A DNA stretch of 64,000 nt from Aphanizomenon flos-aquae FACHB-1287 (GCF_014698755.1 NZ_JACJTO010000002.1:124001-188000), one strand, 5' to 3'. Counted from the stretch's first letter, positions 37,218 to 46,128 are shown. Numbers and translations are program-made. Notes: a model not told the origin generated them from the letters alone.

Positions 37218-38141
37218 ATGAAAATTCGGCACTTTCTCAACTTTTTAACCATTGTTACTGGGGCAGTTGCAGTAACTCTTACTAGTCTATGGATTGGTAA
37301 ACAGTCTTATTCTTGGCTTCCTCCCCAAGGGGCTGCTGAATCTCATCTGATTGATGATTTATTTAGCTTTTTGGTAACATTAGGATCTTTAATTTTCCTG
37401 GGAGTAACTGCTACTCTTTTCTATTCCATTTGTTTCCATCGTGCTAAAGCTACAGATTTAGGTGATGGTCCCCATATTGAAGGTAACATTACTTTGGAAG
37501 TCGTTTGGACAGCAATTCCGATTATGTTGGTATTATGGATTGCTGGTTATAGTTACCAAGTTTACGAACAAATGGGTATCCAGGGACCATCTCACCAGAT
37601 ACATCTACATAATCCCATGAAGATGAAATCAGCTTCTGCTACAATAGATAAACCTCCAGTAGCAGTATTTGAAAATATAGAACATATTGATGTATCTGCT
37701 AAACAATGGGCTTGGGTTTTTCATTACCCAGAAAGTAACGTTACTAGTACAGAGTTGCATTTACCACAGAATAGTCGTGTCCGTCTTAATCTACATTCGG
37801 AAGATGTACTTCACGGCTTTTATATACCCGCTTTCCGCCTCAAACAAGACATTATTCCTGGTAACGACCTCGACTTTGAATTTACTCCCATTCGCCCCGG
37901 CGCGTATGATTTAACTGATTCCCAATATAGCGGTACATATTTTGCTACTATGCGAGCAAAAGTAATTGTGGAATCACTTAGTCAATATCAGCAGTGGTTA
38001 AGCAAAGCTGCAAGTCAAGAACTCACCCCAGCAACTAACCAAGCGGCTTCTGAATACGCTCAAAAACTCGAAAACGGGATTAATAGCGGTTGGAAAACCG
38101 TCGAACCCGCTACACCTCCATTAGTCAATTTCCCTGGTTAA
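37218..38141 (+). CDS. Terminal oxidase subunit II lacking the CuA site (Cox3/ARTO type)
   Basis: 307 residues: two N-terminal membrane helices and a periplasmic or lumenal cupredoxin domain. The first CuA ligand is present (His199 in VLHGFYIP), but the Cys-x3-Cys loop reads LTDSQYSGTYFATM: Asp234 and Ser238 replace both cysteines, Gln236 the Glu, and Phe242 the second His. Only Met245 remains. CuA receives electrons from cytochrome c, so this subunit cannot do so in the normal way. The same loss marks the cyanobacterial ARTO/Cox3 oxidases, thought to use quinol. It is followed by subunits I and III. Confidence 0.92.
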   Translation: MKIRHFLNFLTIVTGAVAVTLTSLWIGKQSYSWLPPQGAAESHLIDDLFSFLVTLGSLIFLGVTATLFYSICFHRAKATDLGDGPHIEGNITLEVVWTAIPIMLVLWIAGYSYQVYEQMGIQGPSHQIHLHNPMKMKSASATIDKPPVAVFENIEHIDVSAKQWAWVFHYPESNVTSTELHLPQNSRVRLNLHSEDVLHGFYIPAFRLKQDIIPGNDLDFEFTPIRPGAYDLTDSQYSGTYFATMRAKVIVESLSQYQQWLSKAASQELTPATNQAASEYAQKLENGINSGWKTVEPATPPLVNFPG

Positions 38142-38183
38142 CCCTGTAATTTTTCTTTCCTACTGACAACTAACAACTGACAA

Positions 38184-39836
38184 ATGACTAACATTCCCAT
38201 TCATATCAGTGGTGAATCAAATCACCACGAACCCCCCCAAACCTGGAGAACATACTTCAGTTTTAGTACAGACCATAAGGTTATTGGTATTCAATACCTC
38301 GTTACCTCTTTTATTTTCTTCCTGGTTGGTGGTATCTTCGCTATGATTTTGCGCGGAGAACTCATTACCCCAGAAGCTGATTTAATCGACCGCACAGTAT
38401 ACAACGGAATGTTTACCATGCACGGAACAGTGATGCTGTTTCTATGGACATTTCCCTCCCTTGTTGGTATGGCTAACTACCTCGTTCCTTTAATGATTGG
38501 GGCGCGAGATATGGCTTTCCCCCGCTTAAACGCTGTCGCTTTTTGGATGGTGCCGGTGGTGGGTATTCTGCTCATGTCCAGCTTCTTTGTTCCCGGTGGA
38601 CCAGCTCAATCTGGTTGGTGGGCATATCCCCCAGTTAGTACCCAAAACCCCACGGGAAACTTGATTAACGGTCAAGTTCTCTGGTTATTAGCAGTGGCTA
38701 TTTCCGGTGTCTCTTCCATTATGGGTGCGGTAAATTTTGTCACTACTATTGTGAAAATGCGATCGCCGGGAATGGGTTATTTTAGAATGCCCCTCTTTGT
38801 TTGGGCAGTATTTAGCGCCCAAATTATCCAATTATTTGGACTTCCAGCTTTGACTGCAGGGGCTGTAATGTTACTCCTTGATATCACAGTAGGAACTGCC
38901 TTTTTTGACCCCTCTAAGGGCGGAAACCCGGTCATGTTCCAGCATTATTTCTGGTTCTATTCTCACCCCGCAGTTTATGTAATCATTTTGCCTATTTTCG
39001 GGATTTTCTCGGAAATATTCCCGGTTTATTCCCGCAAACCTTTATTCGGTTATAAAGTCGTTGCTATTTCCTCCATGTTAATTGCTGTAGTTAGCGGCAT
39101 TGTTTGGGTACACCATATGTATGTCAGCGGTACTCCCGGTTGGCTACGGTTGTTTTTCATGGTGACAACCATGTTTGTATCTATTCCTACAGGGATTAAG
39201 GTATTTGCTTGGGTGGCAACTATTTGGGGTGGTAAAATTCGCCTCACTACACCCATGTTATTTGCTTTGGGTGGTTTGGTAATGTTTGTTTTTGCCGGCA
39301 TTACAGGAATTATGCTTTCTTCTGTTCCTGTAGATGTTCATGTTAATAATACCTATTTTGTTGTCGGCCATTTCCATTATGTTCTCTATGGAACTGTAAC
39401 TATGGGAATGTATGCCGCTATCTATCATTGGTTTCCTAAAATGACGGGGAGAATGTTCCACGAAGGTTGGGGAAAAATTCATTTTTGGTTAGCATTTATC
39501 GGCACAAATTTGAATTTCTTACCTATGCACCCTTTAGGTTTGCAAGGAATGTTACGCCGCGCTGCTTCCTACGCACCTGAATTAATTGGTTGGAATATTG
39601 TCGCTAGTTTGGGTTCTTTCCTATTAGGAATGTCTACTCTTCCTTTCATTTTCAATATGTTGATTTCTTGGATGGATGGAGAAAAAGCTCCTGCTAATCC
39701 TTGGCGGGCTATTGGTTTGGAATGGACTGTTTCTTCTCCTCCTCCTGTTGAGAATTTTGAGGAAATTCCGATTGTTACTTGCGAACCTTATGGTTATGGT
39801 AAGTCTGAATTAATGACATTTTCTGAACATGAGTAA
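38184..39836 (+). CDS. Heme-copper terminal oxidase subunit I
   Basis: 550 residues with about 12 membrane helices. Heme and copper ligands are present: the low-spin heme His in MFTMHGTV, CuB His261 in YSHPAVY (with cross-link Tyr265), the His310-His311 pair, and His396/His398 in GHFHYV. The helix VI motif is YSHPAVY where type A1 oxidases have GHPEVY, so the acidic residue of the D channel is replaced and the enzyme looks like type A2. It reduces oxygen to water in the cytoplasmic or thylakoid membrane. It lies 42 bp downstream of subunit II. Confidence 0.96.
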   Translation: MTNIPIHISGESNHHEPPQTWRTYFSFSTDHKVIGIQYLVTSFIFFLVGGIFAMILRGELITPEADLIDRTVYNGMFTMHGTVMLFLWTFPSLVGMANYLVPLMIGARDMAFPRLNAVAFWMVPVVGILLMSSFFVPGGPAQSGWWAYPPVSTQNPTGNLINGQVLWLLAVAISGVSSIMGAVNFVTTIVKMRSPGMGYFRMPLFVWAVFSAQIIQLFGLPALTAGAVMLLLDITVGTAFFDPSKGGNPVMFQHYFWFYSHPAVYVIILPIFGIFSEIFPVYSRKPLFGYKVVAISSMLIAVVSGIVWVHHMYVSGTPGWLRLFFMVTTMFVSIPTGIKVFAWVATIWGGKIRLTTPMLFALGGLVMFVFAGITGIMLSSVPVDVHVNNTYFVVGHFHYVLYGTVTMGMYAAIYHWFPKMTGRMFHEGWGKIHFWLAFIGTNLNFLPMHPLGLQGMLRRAASYAPELIGWNIVASLGSFLLGMSTLPFIFNMLISWMDGEKAPANPWRAIGLEWTVSSPPPVENFEEIPIVTCEPYGYGKSELMTFSEHE

Positions 39837-40008
<172 letters not shown>

Positions 40009-40611
40009 ATGGATAGTTCTGTTTCTCCTGATGATTTAGATCATGTTAGTCATGAGCATGGACATGATGAAGAAGGCAGTAAAATGTTTGGTTTTATTGT
40101 TTTTCTGTTGTCTGAAAGTGTGATTTTCTTGAGTTTCTTTGCTGGTTATATTATCTACAAAACTTCTACTATTAATTGGTTGCCGGCTGGTGTTTCTGGT
40201 TTGGAAATAAAAGAACCTAGCATTAATACTGTGGTTTTAGTTGCTAGTAGTTTTGTGATTTATTTTGCAGAAAAAGCCCTAGAAAGACATGATTTAAAGA
40301 GTTATCGGCTTTTGTTGTTTTTAACAATGGCTATGGGTGGTTATTTCCTTTTTGGACAAGCTGTGGAATGGAGTCAACTGGAGTTTGGTTTTACTTCTGG
40401 TACGTTTGGAGGAATGTTTTATCTATTAACTGGTTTTCACGGGTTGCACGTTTTTACGGGTATTCTGTTGCAGTTAATTGTCTTATTGCGTTCTTTTATT
40501 CCTGGTAATTTTGATCATGGCCATTTTGGGATAAATGCCACTTCTTTATTTTGGCACTTTGTTGACGTTATCTGGATTGTTTTGTTTATCCTTATCTACG
40601 TTTGGCAGTAG
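40009..40611 (+). CDS. Heme-copper terminal oxidase subunit III
   Basis: 200 residues with five hydrophobic helices, the short form usual in cyanobacteria. FGFIVFLLSESVIFLSFFAGY, TGFHGLHVFTGILLQ and FWHFVDVIWIVLFI are diagnostic. The N-terminus is His/Asp/Glu-rich (HVSHEHGHDEEG). It completes the subunit II-I-III set. The MITE begins four bases after its stop codon. Confidence 0.95.
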   Translation: MDSSVSPDDLDHVSHEHGHDEEGSKMFGFIVFLLSESVIFLSFFAGYIIYKTSTINWLPAGVSGLEIKEPSINTVVLVASSFVIYFAEKALERHDLKSYRLLLFLTMAMGGYFLFGQAVEWSQLEFGFTSGTFGGMFYLLTGFHGLHVFTGILLQLIVLLRSFIPGNFDHGHFGINATSLFWHFVDVIWIVLFILIYVWQ

Positions 40612-40614
40612 ATC

Positions 40615-40738
40615 AGGACTTACGCAACTGGCACATTGGTAAGGTGCATGACTACCGCAAAAATCAGGTAAATAAATGGATTGTTGATATCTGATGCACC
40701 CTACAATACATTTTTGGTGTGACACTTGCGTAAGTCCT
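40615..40738. mobile_element. MITE with about 20-bp terminal inverted repeats
   Basis: Left end AGGACTTACGCAACTGGCAC and right end (reverse complement) AGGACTTACGCAAGTGTCAC match at 18 of 20 positions. The 124-bp element has no coding capacity. The AGGACTTACGCAA terminus is familiar from non-autonomous elements in Nostocales. No clear target duplication was found. Confidence 0.85.
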
Positions 40739-40879
40739 ATAGATATATTGCAATTTTGTTGTATAATTTACAGGGTGGGTTTTACTCACCCTATTATTTT
40801 TGTATTAAATAATGTTTAATACTAATTAATGTAGTACAATGTTAAAAACATTTTCCATTTACTAAGTGAGTACAAATGT

Positions 40880-41749
40880 ATGGAGCTTAATACTTTTAAA
40901 TCTTTTTTGGGAACTCCAGTCTATGAAGATAAAGATGTATTAATTTATCAAGGAGATTCATTATTATTAATGAATAAGTTACCAGCAGAATGCTTACCTT
41001 TAACTGTGACATCTCCTCCCTATAATATAGGAAAGGAATATGAATCTATATTGTCATTAGAAGATTATATTAAATGGACAGCTAAATGGATTAATCAAGT
41101 CTATCATTGCACTTCATCTCATGGTGCATTTTGGCTAAATCTTGGTTATCTTTCTATTCCCAACAGTGCTAAAGCAATTCCTATTCCTTATTTAATTTGG
41201 GATAAAGTTCCTTTTTATTTAATTCAAGAAATTGTTTGGAATTATGGTGCAGGAGTCGCAGGAAAATTGTTTTTTTCTCCTCGAAATGAGAAATTTCTTT
41301 GGTATGTTAAAGATTCTCAAAAATATTTATTTAATTTAGATGATATTCGTGATCCTAATGTTAAATATCCTAATCAAAAGAAAAATGGCAAATTAAAATG
41401 TAATGTCAACGGAAAAAACCCTACTGATGTTTGGCAAATTCCTAAAGTTACCTCTGGTCAAAATCGTAGTTCTAAAGAAAGAACTCCTCATCCAGCACAG
41501 TTTCCAATTCAGTTAATTAGTCGGATTATTTTAGCTAGTAGCAACCATGGAGATATCATATTTGATCCTTTTTTTGGATCTGGTTCAATAGCAGAAGCAG
41601 CTATTAAAACAGGACGTAAAGCAATAGGTATTGAAATTAATCCAGATTATGTCAATATTGCAGTGGAAAGAGTTAAAAAAATTCGCTGTGATGAAGAAAA
41701 TCAAGTTAAACAAGGTACTTTATTTGATTTAGTTACTGATACATTTTGA
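40880..41749 (+). CDS. Type II DNA methyltransferase (beta class, probably N4-cytosine), ScaI-type system
   Basis: 289 residues. The catalytic motif is TSPPYN (about 44-49), where SPPY is typical of N4-cytosine and some N6-adenine enzymes; the SAM site DPFFGSGS (about 234) comes after it, giving the beta order. The 3' end overlaps the convergent restriction enzyme gene by 17 bp. M.ScaI itself is an N4-cytosine enzyme (AGTACT), which agrees with the neighbour's family, so protection of the same site is likely. No HIP1 octamer is visible in this stretch. Confidence 0.9.
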   Translation: MELNTFKSFLGTPVYEDKDVLIYQGDSLLLMNKLPAECLPLTVTSPPYNIGKEYESILSLEDYIKWTAKWINQVYHCTSSHGAFWLNLGYLSIPNSAKAIPIPYLIWDKVPFYLIQEIVWNYGAGVAGKLFFSPRNEKFLWYVKDSQKYLFNLDDIRDPNVKYPNQKKNGKLKCNVNGKNPTDVWQIPKVTSGQNRSSKERTPHPAQFPIQLISRIILASSNHGDIIFDPFFGSGSIAEAAIKTGRKAIGIEINPDYVNIAVERVKKIRCDEENQVKQGTLFDLVTDTF

Positions 41750-42326
41750 GCGTTATTAACTTTAATTCTGCTAACTTTTTTCCTATAGATGCTTGTTGTC
41801 CACTTGCTTCTTTTTGACCAATCCAATCTTCATCATCTATCCAACCAAAACGAATTTTCCATAATTGGTGACTTAAATCATCTTCTTTAGGCAATTTGTA
41901 GTTAATAACTAAGTAATATCCTGTCCTATACTTTGTTCGATTATCTGATCTATGACCTGTACTTCTATTACCAAACAATCCACTTTTACTGGAAGATGTT
42001 TTAATTTCAAATGAATAGCGATCATTAGTGGTGTAAACAATATCTTTTTCCTGTTTAGTTTTACCTCCTCTCCATTCTGAATATTGGTTAGCAAGATGAA
42101 CCGCTATTAATTTTTCTAAAATAACACCTGTAGCTTGAGCCGGTAAAAAAATATCTTGACCTATTTTAAGTCCAGAATTTGCAAAACTAGAATTATAAAG
42201 ATCCTCCCATGCAGATTCTACAATTGAAATTAAAACTTCACTTGATAGCGGAAATTCCTGAATCAGTTTTTTGGTTATTTCTAACCATTCACTTTCTGGA
42301 TGATTTATGTAGGGAGATACTAACAT
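41733..42326 (-). CDS. ScaI-family type II restriction endonuclease
   Basis: 197 residues. The nuclease core is of PD-(D/E)XK type: EWRGGKTKQEKDIVY followed by YSFEIKTSSSKSG (Glu-x-Lys). The rest (FGNRS, GYYLVINY, FGWIDDEDWIGQ, ASGQQA) fits what I know of the ScaI family. It is expected to cut unmethylated DNA at the site protected by the convergent methyltransferase. Its start is 4 bp after the controller gene on the same strand, so both are transcribed together. Confidence 0.85.
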   Translation of the reverse strand: MLVSPYINHPESEWLEITKKLIQEFPLSSEVLISIVESAWEDLYNSSFANSGLKIGQDIFLPAQATGVILEKLIAVHLANQYSEWRGGKTKQEKDIVYTTNDRYSFEIKTSSSKSGLFGNRSTGHRSDNRTKYRTGYYLVINYKLPKEDDLSHQLWKIRFGWIDDEDWIGQKEASGQQASIGKKLAELKLITLKMYQ

Positions 42327-42329
42327 TAT

Positions 42330-42548
42330 TTATTCAACTCCCTCCAATAATTCACTTGCAGAAATTTCTAATGCGCGAGCTATTGCTAAAATATTATCTA
42401 AACTAATATTGCGCTCACCTCTTTCAACAGCACCAACATAAGTACGGTGCAAATCCGCTTTTTCTGCTAGTTGCTCTTGTGAGAGTTCTAACTTTGTCCT
42501 AAGTTGTTTAATATTGCTACCCAATTTTTTTCTTGCCTGATTGTCCAT
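42330..42548 (-). CDS. XRE-type controller (C) protein of the restriction-modification system
   Basis: 72 residues, a single HTH_3 domain: GSNIKQLRTKLELSQEQLAEKADLHRTYVGAVERGERNISLDNILAIA. Small C proteins delay restriction enzyme expression until methylation is established. It precedes the restriction gene by only 3 bp. A palindrome at 42626-42641, about 80 bp upstream, could be its operator. Confidence 0.9.
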   Translation of the reverse strand: MDNQARKKLGSNIKQLRTKLELSQEQLAEKADLHRTYVGAVERGERNISLDNILAIARALEISASELLEGVE

Positions 42549-42625
42549 AAATCAAACAATCTGTTTTCAATCATCAAAAATCTACAGCCGATAAGTAGCA
42601 TCTAGCGGTAAAATGGTAGTAGAGC

Positions 42626-42641
42626 AACTATAACAATAGTT
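42626..42641. promoter_or_regulatory. Possible C-protein operator
   Basis: Perfect inverted repeat AACTAT-AACA-ATAGTT in the 215-bp gap upstream of the controller gene and between it and the cytosine methyltransferase. Spacing differs from classical C boxes, so this is only a candidate. Confidence 0.3.
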
Positions 42642-42763
42642 ACTTACGATTAACTGTATTTATTAGGTACTAGTAAATTTAAATTCTCTTGACTTCCAAG
42701 GGGATGTTTGAAAACCTGGAAAAGGTATAATTTGTCATATAGTAATAACTTTCAAAAACAATA

Positions 42764-43957
42764 ATGATCAATAATCAACCTATTTGCATTTCCCTATTCA
42801 CAGGTGCTTATGGCTTAGATTTAGGACTAGAACAAGCAGGATTTCATACTGTTAGTGTAGTTGAAAAAGATAAAGATACAGTTAAAACAATTGCGCTTAA
42901 TAGACCTCATCTCCAAGAAAGTGCTATTCCCAGAGAATTAGAAAAAGTTTCTTCCCAAGAATTACTAGAAGAAGGAGGAAGAGTTTTAAATTTAGGTCGT
43001 GCTTTACTTCCAGGAGAAATAGATTTAGTCACGGGTAGTCCCCCTTATCAGCCATTTAGCACCGCAGGAAAACGGGGTTCAGTTATGGACCCACGGGGGA
43101 GTTTATTTATGGATTTTATTCGCATTGTGAAAGAAGTCCAACCCCGATTTTTCTTAATGGAAAATGTCAGAGGGTTACTTTCTGCTTCTTTGCGTCATCG
43201 TCCTATTAATCAAAGAGGAAAAAATTACCCAGCTTTAGAACTTGATGAAATGAATGGTGCAGCTTTAAAAGTAGTTTTAGCGGAAATGAATGAATTAGGC
43301 TATAACGTAGTTTATAACCTATTAGAAGCCGCAGATTATGGTGTTCCTCAAAATAGATCCCGTGTAGTTTTTATTGGTTCTAGAGATGGTGAAGCTGCTA
43401 CATTTCCTCTCGCTAAATATAGTAAAGATGGGAAAATTTTACCAAAGTGGAGAACTTTAAAAGATGCGTTAACAGATTTTGTTGATATCCAACCAGAATT
43501 TATTAGTTATTCAGAAAATAGGCTCAAGTTTTTAAGATTATTACAAGCGGGACAAAATTGGCGAAATTTACCAGAAGAATTACAAAGAGAAGCAATGGGA
43601 GGTGCTTATAATTCCGGTGGGGGAAAAGTCGGTTTTTACAGAAGATTATCTTGGGATAAACCTTCACCAACAATCACAACCAGTCCCCAACAAAAAGCTA
43701 CAGATATGTGTCACCCTGTAGAATTACGTCCTTTAACTGTGCGCGAGTCTGCGAAAATTCAAACTTTTCCTGATGATTGGATTTTTCATGGTTCAATAAG
43801 TTCTAAATACAAACAAATTGGTAATGCAGTTCCAGTATTACTCGCTAAAGAACTTGGTGAATATCTGATTTATTTAATGCAGGGAAATAAACCAAAAGGA
43901 AAAAAAGTTACTGAACAACTCTCTCTATTTTCTTTAGAGAATTTACTTTGCAGCTAA
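42764..43957 (+). CDS. DNA cytosine-5 methyltransferase with catalytic Cys replaced by Tyr
   Basis: 397 residues. Motifs of C5 methyltransferases are present in order: I (ISLFTGAYGLDLG), VI (MENVRGLL), VIII (QNRSRVVFIGSR), the recognition region, IX (about RPLTVRESAKIQTFPDDW) and X (GNAVPVLLA). Motif IV reads GSPPYQPFS where the catalytic PCQ is invariant: residue 95 is Tyr, codon TAT at 43046-43048, one G-to-A change from TGT. Without the nucleophile it should be unable to methylate. It may still bind and flip its site. A convergent tail (43943-44085) may be the residue of its restriction partner. Confidence 0.9.
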   Translation: MINNQPICISLFTGAYGLDLGLEQAGFHTVSVVEKDKDTVKTIALNRPHLQESAIPRELEKVSSQELLEEGGRVLNLGRALLPGEIDLVTGSPPYQPFSTAGKRGSVMDPRGSLFMDFIRIVKEVQPRFFLMENVRGLLSASLRHRPINQRGKNYPALELDEMNGAALKVVLAEMNELGYNVVYNLLEAADYGVPQNRSRVVFIGSRDGEAATFPLAKYSKDGKILPKWRTLKDALTDFVDIQPEFISYSENRLKFLRLLQAGQNWRNLPEELQREAMGGAYNSGGGKVGFYRRLSWDKPSPTITTSPQQKATDMCHPVELRPLTVRESAKIQTFPDDWIFHGSISSKYKQIGNAVPVLLAKELGEYLIYLMQGNKPKGKKVTEQLSLFSLENLLCS

Positions 43958-44085
43958 CTCAGCCAATTTATGATCATATTCAAGATGAATCATATCCCAA
44001 AATTTTTTACCAGCTATGGGAGGAATTTTATAATTGTCATATCCATCACAAGCTATACTAGAATTTAATCCCTTATTTGTGTTTC
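43943..44085 (-). pseudogene. Possible 3' remnant of the partner restriction endonuclease
   Basis: The minus-strand frame reads NSSIACDGYDNYKIPPIAGKKFWDMIHLEYDHKLAELAAK and stops inside the last codons of the methyltransferase gene. The IPPIAGKKFWD phrase looks like genuine protein, and convergent overlap is the common arrangement of methylase and restriction genes. The upstream portion of the frame runs into the Uma2 gene and looks like shadow. I did not recognise the family, so the identification is by position and composition only. Confidence 0.35.
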
Positions 44086-44087
44086 CT

Positions 44088-44936
44088 ATGGTTGTAAGTG
44101 CTTCGACCACCAAAATCACTTGGGAACTCTTACCCGAAGACTTCGTTTTAGACGATGAACCTGTGGATAATGTCAATCAACCCAGTCTAGCAGCCGCGCT
44201 CACGGAAAGCCTAGAACTGGCTGGTAAACTTCCAGAAACTGCCCTCGCTACTACCAATTACGGCATCTGTGCCACCGTAAATGGTAAATTTGTCATCAAA
44301 GCCCCTGACTGGGCTTACGTGCCGCAAATTACAGTATCTAGAGAACAAATCCAACGCAGTTACACCCCCCATAAACAGGGACAAATTCCTGCGGTGGTTA
44401 TGGAATTTCTTTCCGATAGCGATGGTAGTGAATATTCTAATAAACACACTTATCCCCCCGGAAAATGGTTTTATTATGAACAAGTTTTACAAGTTCCTAA
44501 CTACATCATTTTTCAACCAGATATCGGTGAATTAGAAATATATCACTTGCATGAAAATGGACACTATAAATTGCGTTTCTCAGATGAAAATAACCGTTAC
44601 TGGTTAACTGAAATGAAATTATTTATTGGTGTTTGGCCCGGAAAACGCGAAAACCGTCAAGGTTACTGGTTACGTTGGTGGGATCAAGATGGTAATTTGC
44701 TACTTTGGGGTTCTGAGTTAGTGCAGCAAGAACGATTTGCTAAGGAACAAGAACGACTTGCTAAGGAACAAGAACGACTTGCTAAGGAGCAAGAACGACT
44801 TGCTAAGGAACAAGAACGACTTGCAAAAGAAACTGCCCAACAAGAAGCGAATCAAGAACGACTTGCAAAAGAAACTGCCTTAAAACGCTTGGAAGAGTTA
44901 GAAAAACGCCTTCGAGATGCAGGTATTTCCGACTAA
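44088..44936 (+). CDS. Uma2-family (DUF820) protein with C-terminal heptad repeat tail
   Basis: 282 residues from ATG 44088; the frame opens earlier at 44034 but that part overlaps the restriction remnant. The Uma2 nuclease-like core shows PDWAYV, AVVMEFLSDSDGS and YIIFQPDIGELEIY. The tail from about 230 has five heptads of the ERLAKEQ type and then a longer coiled coil (EEANQERLAKETALKRLEELEKRL). Uma2 proteins are abundant in cyanobacteria; their substrate is unknown. A terminator hairpin follows. Confidence 0.85.
   Translation: MVVSASTTKITWELLPEDFVLDDEPVDNVNQPSLAAALTESLELAGKLPETALATTNYGICATVNGKFVIKAPDWAYVPQITVSREQIQRSYTPHKQGQIPAVVMEFLSDSDGSEYSNKHTYPPGKWFYYEQVLQVPNYIIFQPDIGELEIYHLHENGHYKLRFSDENNRYWLTEMKLFIGVWPGKRENRQGYWLRWWDQDGNLLLWGSELVQQERFAKEQERLAKEQERLAKEQERLAKEQERLAKETAQQEANQERLAKETALKRLEELEKRLRDAGISD
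44733..44839 (+). repeat. 21-bp in-frame repeats encoding the Uma2 tail heptads
   Basis: Five nearly exact copies of GAACGACTTGCTAAGGAACAA, each coding ERLAKEQ; one carries GAG for GAA and the first codes F for L. They indicate slippage-type expansion. Confidence 0.85.
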
Positions 44937-44945
44937 CTTCCATTG

Positions 44946-44978
44946 AGATCCCCGACTTATTAAAGAAGTCAGGGATCT
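44946..44978 (+). terminator. Terminator after the Uma2 gene
   Basis: A 13-position stem with one mismatch (AGATCCCCGACTT / AAGTCAGGGATCT), 7-nt loop, then TT. It lies ten bases after the stop codon. Confidence 0.65.
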
Positions 44979-45046
44979 TTGATCGCTCAACTTGTACAAT
45001 AGAAAATAGATTGTTGCGAATTGTATAGTTAAGGATTATAGCTGTC

Positions 45047-46066
45047 ATGGCTGCCGCCGTTCTCATCGAAAATCTAAAAAAATCCTACGGTAATGTAGTC
45101 GCAGTCCAGGATGTCTCCTTTCAAGTGCAACCAGGAGAAATATTTGGACTCCTAGGACCAAACGGAGCGGGAAAAACAACCACTCTCCGGGCTTTGTGTA
45201 CCCTGACAACCCCTGATACTGGCAAAATTGAAATTTCAGGCATTTCTGTACTAGATCACCCCAAATTAGCCCGTCAAAGGCTGGGTTATGTAGCCCAGGA
45301 AGTAGCTTTAGATAAAGTCCTGACTGGTCGGGAGTTACTACAATTACAGGCCGCTCTGTATCATCTTCCAGGTGCGCTAATCAAACAGCGAATTAATACT
45401 ATTCTCGATTTACTGGGTTTACAAGAATACGCAGATAAAAAAACTGGCACTTATTCCGGTGGTTTACGTAAACGCTTAGACTTAGCCGCAGGTTTACTCC
45501 ATGCACCGGATGTGTTAGTATTAGACGAACCCACCGTAGGCTTAGATATTGAAAGTCGAGTGATAGTCTGGAATTTCCTGCGTCAATTGCGGGCTGCGGG
45601 AACTACTGTGGTAATTACCAGCCATTATTTAGAAGAAGTTGACGCTTTAGCTGATAGAGTGGCAATCATTGATAGAGGTTTGGTTATTGCTAATGGTACA
45701 CCTTCTCAGTTAAAAGATCAAGTAGGTGGCGATCGCATCACTTTAAGAATCCGCGAATTTTCACCTCCAGAAGAAGCCGAAACCGCTAAAAACCTCTTAG
45801 CAGCTTTACCTTTTGTGCAAGAAATTATCATCAATAGCGCCCAGGGTAACTCCCTAAATTTGGTAGTTACACCGCAAAATGATGCTTTAATCACGATTCA
45901 GCAAGTATTAAATAATGCCAATTTACCAATTTTTGGTATCGCCCAATCTCGTCCAAGTTTAGATGATGTTTACCTAGCAGCAACCGGAAAAACCCTAATG
46001 GACGCGGAATTAGCTGCTGTAGCCAATCGTGATCCTAAAACTGAGAAAAAGCAGAATATGAGATAG
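45047..46066 (+). CDS. ABC transporter ATP-binding protein (DrrA/CcmA type)
   Basis: 339 residues. Walker A GPNGAGKTTT, Q-loop in GYVAQEVALD, signature YSGGLRKRLDLA, Walker B VLVLDEPTVGLD and switch His in TSHYLEE are all intact. The C-terminal 100 residues are the extension seen in daunorubicin-resistance-type ATPases. No permease gene follows; it may pair with an unlinked ABC-2 permease. The signature SGGLRKR deviates slightly from SGGQ, which is common in this branch. Confidence 0.93.
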   Translation: MAAAVLIENLKKSYGNVVAVQDVSFQVQPGEIFGLLGPNGAGKTTTLRALCTLTTPDTGKIEISGISVLDHPKLARQRLGYVAQEVALDKVLTGRELLQLQAALYHLPGALIKQRINTILDLLGLQEYADKKTGTYSGGLRKRLDLAAGLLHAPDVLVLDEPTVGLDIESRVIVWNFLRQLRAAGTTVVITSHYLEEVDALADRVAIIDRGLVIANGTPSQLKDQVGGDRITLRIREFSPPEEAETAKNLLAALPFVQEIIINSAQGNSLNLVVTPQNDALITIQQVLNNANLPIFGIAQSRPSLDDVYLAATGKTLMDAELAAVANRDPKTEKKQNMR

Positions 46067-46107
46067 CAATAAACAGGGAATAGTATAATGTAGGGTGCAT
46101 TTTCCCG

Positions 46108-46128
46108 TTCCCATACTCCGTATGGGAA
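46108..46128. terminator. Hairpin downstream of the ABC ATPase gene
   Basis: Perfect 9-bp stem TTCCCATAC / GTATGGGAA with loop TCC, followed by AATTCT. It lies 42 bp after the stop codon and may end transcription or be a dispersed palindrome. Confidence 0.5.

Noticed and set aside
39050-39482. Two minus-strand frames within the oxidase subunit I gene
   Set aside because: Shadows of a conserved membrane protein gene, with no protein features of their own.
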